Positions 1 to 4,600 of a stretch of 7,849 nt of DNA are shown one piece after another (position 1 is the first letter of the stretch; each line of letters opens with the position of its first letter). The notes under the pieces were generated by a model, which was not told where the DNA came from, did no database searches, and saw only the letters and a list, made by a program, of their open reading frames with translations. Source of the stretch: Patescibacteria group bacterium (GTDB lineage Bacteria > Patescibacteriota > Gracilibacteria > UM-FILTER-43-11); assembly GCA_029260955.1 (NCBI GenBank), contig JAJDCF010000016.1, positions 1 to 7,849 on the forward strand. The letters run 5' to 3'. The position numbers and the translations under genes were made by a program.

Positions 1-93
1 TTCGCCCAGCTTCGCAGCTTCCTTCACCGCACATGTCGCCTCAGGGTCTGCCTCGCGGGCTCGCAAAAATTTCTCACTCACTCATTATAAAAT
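1..93. other. GC-rich leader region, possible start of a reverse-strand gene
   Basis: The first 60 bases contain 40 G or C, much richer than the AT-leaning genes that follow, and the composition drops sharply near position 65. On the minus strand a frame is open from a GTG at 81-79 to the window edge (27 codons, beginning VSEKFLRARE), with an in-frame TGA just upstream of that GTG. Two plus-strand frames are also open until about position 90, so openness alone proves little in a stretch this short. It could be the 5' end of a divergent gene, the tail of an upstream gene, or a GC-rich intergenic repeat. I do not call a CDS. Confidence 0.25.
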
Positions 94-669
94 ATGATAC
101 TAGGAATAACCGGAAAAAGCGGAGCCGGCAAACATACTGCTGCCAAATTCTTCGAGCAGAAGGGTTGGAGAGTGCTGGATGCAGACAAAATTGCCCATCA
201 GCTTTATAGACCCTATCAGCGAGTTTGGAGGGAGGTGGTAGAGCATTTTGGCGAAGGAATTTTAACCAAGGGTGATGTCATTGACCGTCAAAAGCTTAAG
301 GCAATTGTTTTTGGTAACGGGCCACAAGCAGAAAAGGAGCTGAAAGCATTAAATAGCATTGTTCATCCCGAACTAAAGCGAGTGCTAAAAGATGATGTTT
401 ATTATCTTAAAAAAAGGAAGGCCAACACCGTGCTGGTGGCTGCTCTTTGGGAAGAGCTTGATCTTTTTAAGCTAAGTGATTCAGTGTTACTCATAAAGGC
501 AGACGAGACGGTTGCATACGAGCGAATTCGTAAGCGCGATGGGATAAGCCCTGAAATGTATGCAGTGACCACAAAAAAACAAACGGAGCCCGAAAACGCT
601 CATGCGATTGTCGTAAATGAAGGAAGCTTCCAGGATTTTTACAAACAATTGAATTCTGTCATTGCTTAG
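94..669 (+). CDS. coaE: Dephospho-CoA kinase
   Basis: Predicted cytoplasmic P-loop kinase that phosphorylates the 3'-hydroxyl of dephospho-CoA with ATP, the last step of coenzyme A synthesis. At 191 aa it is close to the usual family length of about 200. Visible family marks are the N-terminal P-loop (residues 7-13, GKSGAGK), the DAD motif at 29-31 holding the expected catalytic Asp, D64-R65, the His-Pro pair at 91-92, the Trp-Glu-Glu segment near 119-121 where family members usually have LLFE, and the lid arginines in the ERIRKRDG stretch (143-150). The ATG is chosen because the P-loop strand begins at residue 2. No Shine-Dalgarno is visible. Odd point: the Ser/Thr that normally follows the P-loop Lys is His14, with Thr15 next. 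The gene ends 27 bases before gatB. The family call is fairly firm; activity is inferred. Confidence 0.85.
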   Translation: MILGITGKSGAGKHTAAKFFEQKGWRVLDADKIAHQLYRPYQRVWREVVEHFGEGILTKGDVIDRQKLKAIVFGNGPQAEKELKALNSIVHPELKRVLKDDVYYLKKRKANTVLVAALWEELDLFKLSDSVLLIKADETVAYERIRKRDGISPEMYAVTTKKQTEPENAHAIVVNEGSFQDFYKQLNSVIA

Positions 670-676
670 CTATACT
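649..676 (+). promoter_or_regulatory. Sigma70-type promoter for gatB
   Basis: TTGAAT at 649-654 and TATACT at 671-676 are separated by 16 bases. The -35 box lies in the last codons of coaE and the -10 box just after its stop. Transcription would start near 683, leaving a 5' leader of about 14 bases before the ATG at 697. gatB can therefore be transcribed independently of coaE. Confidence 0.55.
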
Positions 677-696
677 TGTGAAGTAAAGAATATATT

Positions 697-2121
697 ATGG
701 AATACGAACCCGTCATAGGATTAGAAGTGCATTGCCGCATTTCGACAAAAACCAAAATGTTCTGCAGATGCAGTAACGATATCTTTGGTGCAAAACCAAA
801 CACTCATATTTGCCCCATTTGCACGGGTTTTCCGGGAATGTTGCCTTTGATGAACGAAGAAGTAGTGAAAAAGGGGATTTTGGGCGCTCTGGCGCTTGGT
901 TGCGAGGTTCCTGCATTTTCGAAAATGGATCGTAAAAGCTACTTTTACCCCGATTTACCAAAGGGTTTTCAGATTTCTCAGTACGATCTGCCTGTGAGCG
1001 AAAAAGGAAAACTGACCATTACTCTTTCTGATGGAACCTCAAAAGAAATAGGCATTACCCGTCTGCATCTTGAAGACGACGCCGGCAAACTGACCCACAC
1101 GGCCGGTGGCACTTTGGTGGACTTCAACCGAAGCGGCACACCCCTGATGGAAATTGTGAGTGAGCCCGATATTCGAAGTACCGAAGAAGCCAGCTTGTAT
1201 GCCCGTCAACTTCAAAAGATCATGCGATACGTCGGCGCATCCGATGCTGATATGGAGAAGGGGATGATGCGTTTTGATATCAATGTGTCCCTACGGCCAA
1301 AGGGTCAAAAAGAATTCGGAATACGCTCAGAAACCAAGAACCTCAACTCCTTCCGAAGCATGGAAAAGGCCTTAGATTACGAAATTAAACGCCAAACCGA
1401 GTTACTCGAAAGTGGCGGCAAGGTTGTGCAAGAAACTCGTGGTTGGGACGACGACAAAGAAATTACTGTTTCGCAAAGAAGTAAAGAGGAGGCCGCTGAA
1501 TATCGTTATTTCCCAGAACCAGATATTCCACCCATCGTGGTGACGCGCGAGATGGTTGAAGAGCTTAAAAAACAGATTCCTGAACTACCTGATGCAAAGG
1601 TGGCTAAGTACAAGGAAATGGGCCTTTCAGACGATGATGCCAAGATCATTGCGGGAGACGTCAAATTGGTTAAATTCTTTGAAAAGGCTGCCGAGGTTTC
1701 TGGTTCACCAAAAAAAACCTCAAACTGGCTCCTTTCTGAATTACTTGGGCATCTCAAGGCTAGCAAGATGACCTTTTACGACAATAAATTATCAGCTGAG
1801 AATTTAGGAAAATTGGTAAAACTGATAGATGATGGCGTTATTTCTGGCAAAATTGCTAAGGATATTTTTGAAGAAGTTTATTCAGGTGACTTGGACCCAG
1901 AAAAATATGTGGAAGAAAAAGGGCTTAAGGTAATAGAAGATACGGAGGAATTAGAAAGGATTTGCCAGGAGACTATAGATAAAAATCCGAACATCGTGGC
2001 TGACTTTAAGGGTGGAAAAGAAAAAGCTATTGGTGGATTGGTGGGGAAGATAATGGGAACTACCAGAGGCACCGCAAATCCTAAATCAGTAAATGAGATT
2101 TTGCGTAAACTTCTTGCCTAA
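697..2121 (+). CDS. gatB: Asp-tRNA(Asn)/Glu-tRNA(Gln) amidotransferase subunit B
   Basis: GatB is the tRNA-binding and kinase subunit of the GatCAB amidotransferase. It phosphorylates the side chain of Glu on misacylated tRNA(Gln) (or Asp on tRNA(Asn)), which is then amidated with ammonia supplied by GatA. The 474-aa length is full size. The N-terminus EPVIGLEVH is diagnostic. A zinc-type cysteine set is intact (C23, C25, C39, C42 in CRC...CPIC), followed by the conserved DRKSYFYPDLPKGFQISQYD block (78-97), HLEDDAGK (124-131) and the DFNRSGTPLMEIVSEPD block (142-158). The last ~145 residues are the helical GatB/YqeY tail that contacts tRNA. The start ATG gives the canonical N-terminus; no Shine-Dalgarno is seen. 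gatA and gatC are not in the window, so the subunits are not encoded together here. Presence implies that Gln-tRNA and/or Asn-tRNA is made indirectly. Confidence 0.97.
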   Translation: MEYEPVIGLEVHCRISTKTKMFCRCSNDIFGAKPNTHICPICTGFPGMLPLMNEEVVKKGILGALALGCEVPAFSKMDRKSYFYPDLPKGFQISQYDLPVSEKGKLTITLSDGTSKEIGITRLHLEDDAGKLTHTAGGTLVDFNRSGTPLMEIVSEPDIRSTEEASLYARQLQKIMRYVGASDADMEKGMMRFDINVSLRPKGQKEFGIRSETKNLNSFRSMEKALDYEIKRQTELLESGGKVVQETRGWDDDKEITVSQRSKEEAAEYRYFPEPDIPPIVVTREMVEELKKQIPELPDAKVAKYKEMGLSDDDAKIIAGDVKLVKFFEKAAEVSGSPKKTSNWLLSELLGHLKASKMTFYDNKLSAENLGKLVKLIDDGVISGKIAKDIFEEVYSGDLDPEKYVEEKGLKVIEDTEELERICQETIDKNPNIVADFKGGKEKAIGGLVGKIMGTTRGTANPKSVNEILRKLLA

Positions 2122-2159
2122 TAAAGATTGTTTCAGATAAGGAAAAATGATCGAAAGCC

Positions 2160-2188
2160 TTGACAGACTTTTTTAAGTGCGATACTCT
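2160..2188 (+). promoter_or_regulatory. Promoter of the ArsR-family gene
   Basis: A perfect -35 hexamer TTGACA (2160-2165) is followed after exactly 17 bases by TACTCT (2183-2188), which matches the -10 consensus at three of six positions. The dyad operator at 2191-2208 begins right after the -10 box, over the expected transcription start, a layout in which a bound repressor would block RNA polymerase. The leader to the ATG at 2219 would be only about 20-25 bases. Confidence 0.6.
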
Positions 2189-2190
2189 TT

Positions 2191-2208
2191 AATCGAAATA
2201 TATCGATA
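2191..2208. promoter_or_regulatory. ArsR-type operator, copy 1 (autoregulation)
   Basis: Imperfect dyad AATCGA-N6-TCGATA directly downstream of the -10 box and about 10 bases before the ArsR-family start codon. The 21 bases from 2187 to 2207 recur without mismatch at 2511-2531, in front of the Cys-rich peptide gene. A short palindromic, AT-rich site with a spacer of this kind fits a winged-helix ArsR/SmtB dimer. The assignment to the adjacent regulator is inferred from position and duplication. Confidence 0.7.
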
Positions 2209-2218
2209 AATAAGTTTG

Positions 2219-2491
2219 ATGCCATTTCCATTCCCGCCATTCTTCAAGGCCGTGAGCCACCCGGTTCGCCAAAAGATTCTAAATGAACTCTTTGATAAGG
2301 GTGAACGGAATGTGAGTTATCTGGTAAAGAAGCTCAAGCTTTCCCAGTCGACTGTTTCTCATCATCTAGCCATCCTAAAAAAGGCAGGCATCGTTAAGAC
2401 AAGGGAGGAAGGCACGCAAACCTTCTACTACCTGTGCTGCGATATGGTTGGTTCCTGCTGCGATATGATGAAGAATTTTTTTAGCAAATAG
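2219..2491 (+). CDS. ArsR/SmtB-family metalloregulator with C-terminal Cys pairs
   Basis: A 90-aa winged-helix repressor of the ArsR/SmtB type (HTH_5), predicted to bind DNA as a dimer and release it on binding a metal or metalloid. The helix-turn-helix with its recognition helix lies at about residues 31-55 (VSYLVKKLKLSQSTVSHHL), followed by the wing (about 56-72). The N-terminal SHPVRQKILNEL helix is typical. The classical ELCVCDL metal box of helix 3 is absent: the equivalent NVSYLVK has no Cys. Instead four cysteines lie at the C-terminus (C73, C74, C80, C81). The CC-x5-C spacing matches, from memory, the arsenite site of Acidithiobacillus ferrooxidans ArsR (Cys95, Cys96, Cys102). ATG 2219 is preferred over an adjacent in-frame TTG at 2216. 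Operators before this gene and before the next imply autorepression and control of the Cys-rich peptide. The inducer (As(III), Sb(III) or a thiophilic metal) is inferred. Confidence 0.88.
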   Translation: MPFPFPPFFKAVSHPVRQKILNELFDKGERNVSYLVKKLKLSQSTVSHHLAILKKAGIVKTREEGTQTFYYLCCDMVGSCCDMMKNFFSK

Positions 2492-2505
2492 GATCCTATT
2501 TTTTT
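2486..2505 (+). terminator. Weak candidate terminator at the end of the ArsR-family gene
   Basis: A perfect 16-bp palindrome AAATAGGATCCTATTT (2486-2501) contains the stop codon of the regulator and runs into a T tract (2499-2505). As RNA it gives a six-pair AT-rich stem with a GATC loop, which is weak for intrinsic termination. It could instead be a protein-binding dyad or chance. It lies just upstream of the second operator. Confidence 0.3.
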
Positions 2506-2514
2506 ATTTCCTTT

Positions 2515-2532
2515 AATCGAAATATATCGATT
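2515..2532. promoter_or_regulatory. ArsR-type operator, copy 2 (Cys-rich peptide gene)
   Basis: Perfect-arm dyad AATCGA-N6-TCGATT, sharing its spacer and left arm with the copy at 2191-2208 and differing only in the final base of the right arm. It lies 30 bases before the ATG of the Cys-rich peptide. A possible promoter is TCGAAA (2517-2522) and TTTACT (2540-2545) at 17-base spacing, four of six matches each. That would place the operator over the -35 box; this promoter is weak evidence. The repeated site is the main reason to place the regulator and the peptide in one regulon. Confidence 0.7.
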
Positions 2533-2562
2533 AAAAAACTTTACTACTTAATTCATTACATT

Positions 2563-2706
2563 ATGAGTGATCAGAATTGCTGCAAGGAGGCCACGCCCGA
2601 AAAGGTGAAGCACTTCCTTAAAGCCGTAAAGCCCGCCTTCGAGAAGGAATTCCCGGAGTGCGCCGCTAAGCTAAAGGATTGCTGCAGTGAAAGCTGCTGT
2701 GAGTAA
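2563..2706 (+). CDS. Small cysteine-rich, putative metal(loid)-binding peptide
   Basis: A 47-aa soluble protein with seven cysteines: C6-C7, C33, C40-C41 and C45-C46. Vicinal Cys pairs bracket a Lys/Glu-rich, probably helical middle (about 12-32). There is no signal peptide or membrane segment, so it should be cytoplasmic. Such paired cysteines suit thiolate binding of As(III), Sb(III), Cu(I), Zn or Cd, as in metallothionein-like or metallochaperone peptides, but I recognise no family. ATG is the only reasonable start; no Shine-Dalgarno is visible. It follows the ArsR-family gene and carries the same operator 30 bases upstream, so it is probably derepressed by the regulator's inducer. A strong terminator starts 16 bases after its stop, so it appears to be the chief target of the operator. 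Its codons are GC-richer than those of the neighbours, which could reflect separate acquisition. Confidence 0.75.
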   Translation: MSDQNCCKEATPEKVKHFLKAVKPAFEKEFPECAAKLKDCCSESCCE

Positions 2707-2721
2707 CACGGCAATCCTACT

Positions 2722-2767
2722 GTCCAGCGGGGTCCGGTGTAAGGCCGGGCCCCAAGCTTGGACTTTT
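2722..2767 (+). terminator. Rho-independent terminator after the Cys-rich peptide
   Basis: A strong GC-rich hairpin: GGGGTCCGG (2729-2737) pairs with CCGGGCCCC (2745-2753) through nine pairs including one G-U, with a seven-base loop. The stem is extended at its base by GTCCA (2722-2726) pairing with TGGAC (2759-2763) across small bulges. Four T residues follow (2764-2767). It should end the transcript of the Cys-rich peptide and uncouple it from the membrane-protein gene at 2820, apart from read-through. Confidence 0.8.
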
Positions 2768-2795
2768 ATGATAAAATCAGCTCGATAACAAAAAA

Positions 2796-2801
2796 TATAA
2801 T
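2796..2801 (+). promoter_or_regulatory. Candidate -10 box for the 2820 gene
   Basis: A perfect TATAAT lies 18 bases before the ATG at 2820, downstream of the terminator, where a new promoter is expected. I find no good -35 hexamer at 16-18 bases. The surrounding stretch is very AT-rich, so a chance match is possible. Confidence 0.4.
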
Positions 2802-2819
2802 TCATAACTAAAAAATATC

Positions 2820-3170
2820 ATGGCAAAAGACGACTTAAATTCTCAGCTGGAAAGAATCGGTTGGGCGGTGTTCATAATCATGCTTGGGGTTCTGTGGCTT
2901 TACCCAGAGGGCACTTTCCATGAAGATACATGGCTAATCGGCGTAGGGGCAATTTTCTTACTTCTCAATGTAATACGCTACCTTTATACGATTGCTGTAA
3001 GTTGGTTCACAATTATTCTTGGCCTCCTTGCTCTTGCGGCAGGTCTGGATAATTACTACAACGTAGAAATCCCTGTTATTGGAATAATAGTGATCATTTT
3101 TGGACTTATTATTCTACTTAAGCCAAAAACATTTAAGGGATGTCCATGGGCTGACAAAGGGCATAAATAG
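2820..3170 (+). CDS. Four-helix small membrane protein (DUF5668/LiaF-TM-like)
   Basis: A 116-aa integral membrane protein with four predicted hydrophobic helices at about 14-28, 38-54, 57-76 and 83-100, short loops, and a charged N-terminus (MAKDDLNSQLERIG). The pattern of closely packed helices in a protein of this size resembles the DUF5668 / LiaI-LiaF-like transmembrane region; this is a resemblance by eye, not a search result. The C-terminal tail KTFKGCPWADKGHK carries one Cys and one His and should be cytoplasmic if both termini are inside. No transporter or enzyme motif is visible. It begins after a terminator, probably with its own promoter, and is followed by the CxxC protein after 27 bases, so 2820-3806 looks like one transcript. 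A role in envelope or metal stress is suggested only by the neighbours. Confidence 0.8.
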   Translation: MAKDDLNSQLERIGWAVFIIMLGVLWLYPEGTFHEDTWLIGVGAIFLLLNVIRYLYTIAVSWFTIILGLLALAAGLDNYYNVEIPVIGIIVIIFGLIILLKPKTFKGCPWADKGHK

Positions 3171-3197
3171 ACTGTTTATCATTTAGCCACAAACATA

Positions 3198-3614
3198 ATG
3201 TCAACATGCAATAAGGCAAAAGAAGAACCCGGTGCGACCGAAAAAGTTAAAGAAATCTACGATGACATCAAAAAGACACTTGGAATCGATTTTGTGCCAA
3301 ATATGTACAAGGCACTAGGATGCAATCCGGATTATTTAGAAATGACTTGGAATAAGGTTCAACAGGTTATGGGTAAAGACGGAAAGCTAGACAAAAAAAC
3401 CAAGGACATCATAGCTTTAACTGTATCTATAATGAGTGGATGCGATTACTGCATTGGCGTTTATAATGCAACCGTAAAGCACAACGGACTAGATGACGAG
3501 GGTATATTAGAGCTGTATAGCGTCATTGATGTTTATAGTGGTCTTAATAAATTGAACATCGGATTACAAACCAAGCCTGATGAAAAACCGTGGCACGGCT
3601 GCGGAGGAAAATAA
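3198..3614 (+). CDS. AhpD-like / carboxymuconolactone decarboxylase family protein
   Basis: A 138-aa cytoplasmic all-helical protein of the AhpD/CMD fold, whose members act as peroxidase or disulfide-relay partners or as decarboxylases. The core KDIIALTVSIMSGCDYCIG (69-87) gives the redox pair C82-x-x-C85. Compared with the AhpD catalytic pattern E-x11-CxxC-x3-H, the spacing is exact but Glu is Asp70 and His is Tyr89, so the proton relay differs and classical AhpD chemistry is doubtful. Extra cysteines lie near both ends (C4, C42, C135, the last in the tail HGCGGK). N-terminal helices (about 12-60) resemble those of other CMD members. CMD-type proteins do occur in arsenic-related gene clusters. 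The start has no Shine-Dalgarno. It sits between the membrane protein (27-base gap) and a small putative lipoprotein (18-base gap), presumably cotranscribed. Confidence 0.85.
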   Translation: MSTCNKAKEEPGATEKVKEIYDDIKKTLGIDFVPNMYKALGCNPDYLEMTWNKVQQVMGKDGKLDKKTKDIIALTVSIMSGCDYCIGVYNATVKHNGLDDEGILELYSVIDVYSGLNKLNIGLQTKPDEKPWHGCGGK

Positions 3615-3632
3615 TTTTTTAACTAATTTTTT

Positions 3633-3806
3633 ATGTCACCTAAATTTGTCGAAAAAAACCACAAGGCCATAATCTTAGTACTATTGCTCGTGATAGCATT
3701 TATGCTTTCATCCTGCCTATTCCATGACATTATTCCCATTTGCCATTGGATTTTCGGATGCGACCATAAGCTACATGCTGCAGCCGCTCTTATGAGCTTT
3801 GCCTAA
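3633..3806 (+). CDS. Small Cys/His-rich putative lipoprotein
   Basis: A 57-aa protein with a textbook short secretion signal: basic start (K4, K8, K11), hydrophobic core at about 12-25, then the lipobox-like L-S-S-C with C28 as the would-be lipidated residue. The remaining 30 residues are rich in metal ligands: H31, C37, H38, C43, H45 and H48 (motif CHWIFGCDHKLH), ending in an alanine-rich hydrophobic stretch. If processed it would be a membrane-attached peptide outside the cytoplasmic membrane, suited to binding a thiophilic or borderline metal. If not processed it is a single-helix membrane peptide with an exported tail. No family is recognised. ATG follows the CxxC gene by 18 bases and the frame ends in TAA, so it is probably the last gene of the 2820 transcript. 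Coding status rests on signal-peptide features and context. Confidence 0.65.
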   Translation: MSPKFVEKNHKAIILVLLLVIAFMLSSCLFHDIIPICHWIFGCDHKLHAAAALMSFA

Positions 3807-3938
3807 GTTAGCATTGCCAATGCAAGAAACTATAGAAATAAAAGCTTATTTTGCGTAACTTATTGCCTTCGTCAACCCCACTGGCTCGCCCGTTAAAGCC
3901 AAAAATGTTATAATAATTAAGAACTAAAACAAACAATT
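3807..3938. other. Intergenic spacer before clpP
   Basis: This gap separates the island from clpP. It holds a small hairpin GCATT-GCC-AATGC (3811-3823) without a T tract and an AT-only stem AAATAA/TTATTT (3836-3851) followed by a short T run. Either could be a weak terminator, and neither is convincing. The extended -10 box for clpP is near its right end. Confidence 0.35.
3906..3914 (+). promoter_or_regulatory. Extended -10 promoter of clpP
   Basis: TG at 3906-3907, one base, then a perfect TATAAT at 3909-3914: a consensus extended -10 element that needs little or no -35. No good -35 hexamer is present at the normal distance. The start point would be near 3921, giving an A-rich leader of about 18 bases before the ATG at 3939. 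Confidence 0.65.
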
Positions 3939-4529
3939 ATGCCAATCATTCCAACTGTTATCGACAAAACCCCGCAAGGCGGAGAACGTGTCTACGACAT
4001 CTATTCTCGCTTGCTTGAAGAACGTATTATTTTCCTGGGATCAGGAATCAACGATGAAGTGGCCAATGTAATCATTGCGCAGCTGCTTTTTCTGGAAAAA
4101 GTCGACCCAAGTAAAGACATTACGATTTACGTGAACTCTCCTGGTGGATCTGTTTCTGCCACGCTGGCCATGTACGACACCATGCAGCTGATTAAGCCCG
4201 ATGTTTCTACGGTTTGCCTAGGCATTGCTGCCTCAGGTGGCTCAATCATTCTGATGGGTGGCGCTAAAGGAAAGCGCTTCATACTGCCTCATTCCGAGGT
4301 CATGATTCATCAGCCACTGGGCGGTACCGAGGGGCAGGCAACTGACATCGCTATTCATGCCGATCACATTATTCAAACCAAAAAGCTTCTGAACGAAATG
4401 ATTGCCAGACATACAGGGAAGGATTTGGCTAAGGTTGAAGCTGACACCGAACGTGATTACTTCATGCGAGCTAAGGACGCTTTGGATTACGGAATCGTAG
4501 ATAAGATCATTGAGCAGAGAAAAGCTTAG
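3939..4529 (+). CDS. clpP: ATP-dependent Clp protease proteolytic subunit
   Basis: ClpP is the serine peptidase that forms a double heptameric barrel and degrades proteins fed to it by ClpX, ClpA or ClpC. The 196-aa length is standard. The N-terminus MPIIPTVIDKTPQGGERVYDIYSRLLEERIIFLG is canonical and fixes the start. The catalytic triad is complete: Ser99 (in GIAASGG), His124 (in MIHQPLGG) and Asp173 (in TERDYFM). The handle helix and YVNSPGGSVSATLAMYDTMQ (64-83) are intact. The residue after the nucleophile is Gly where most ClpPs have Met (AASMG), a mild variation next to the active site. No Clp ATPase gene adjoins it. It has its own extended -10 promoter, and the next gene also has its own promoter, so it may be monocistronic. 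No Shine-Dalgarno is visible. Confidence 0.97.
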   Translation: MPIIPTVIDKTPQGGERVYDIYSRLLEERIIFLGSGINDEVANVIIAQLLFLEKVDPSKDITIYVNSPGGSVSATLAMYDTMQLIKPDVSTVCLGIAASGGSIILMGGAKGKRFILPHSEVMIHQPLGGTEGQATDIAIHADHIIQTKKLLNEMIARHTGKDLAKVEADTERDYFMRAKDALDYGIVDKIIEQRKA

Positions 4530-4549
4530 TATTTGATCCAAAATAGCGA

Positions 4550-4578
4550 TTGACCAATGGTCACGTGTGTGGTTTAAT
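4550..4578 (+). promoter_or_regulatory. Promoter of the tandem HExxH paralogues
   Basis: TTGACC (4550-4555) and TTTAAT (4573-4578), each five of six matches to consensus, at the ideal 17-base spacing, 20 bases after the clpP stop. A small dyad TGACC-AAT-GGTCA (4551-4563) overlaps the -35 box, and a larger one (4580-4600) covers the expected start point near 4585. Both suggest a regulated promoter. Confidence 0.6.
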
Positions 4579-4579
4579 T

Positions 4580-4600
4580 TGATCTATTAACAATAGATCA
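4580..4600. promoter_or_regulatory. Perfect inverted repeat touching the start codon (candidate operator)
   Basis: Nine-base arms TGATCTATT and AATAGATCA with the three-base centre AAC; the last base of the right arm is the A of the ATG at 4600. It begins one base after the -10 box, so the predicted transcription start falls inside the left arm and the complete hairpin would not be transcribed. A DNA operator for a dimeric repressor is therefore more likely than an RNA hairpin. If transcription starts further upstream, the hairpin would sequester the start codon. Confidence 0.55.

Noticed and set aside
86..91. TATAAA as a -10 box for coaE
   Set aside because: It ends two bases before the ATG, so transcription would begin inside the coding region, and no -35 is present. 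On the minus strand it reads TATAAT, but the same distance problem arises for the GTG at 81.
713..2072. Open frames on the minus strand and in another plus frame inside gatB
   Set aside because: These are shadows of a strongly conserved full-length gatB.
2770..2787. A third ArsR-type operator before the membrane-protein gene, based on TCGATAA at 2782-2788
   Set aside because: Only the right half-site is present; the left half at the required distance reads GATAAA, not AATCGA. It was not counted as an operator.
3811..3851. Intrinsic terminator after the small lipoprotein gene
   Set aside because: The GC hairpin has only five pairs and no T tract, and the AT stem is too weak. It is mentioned in the spacer entry but not called a terminator.
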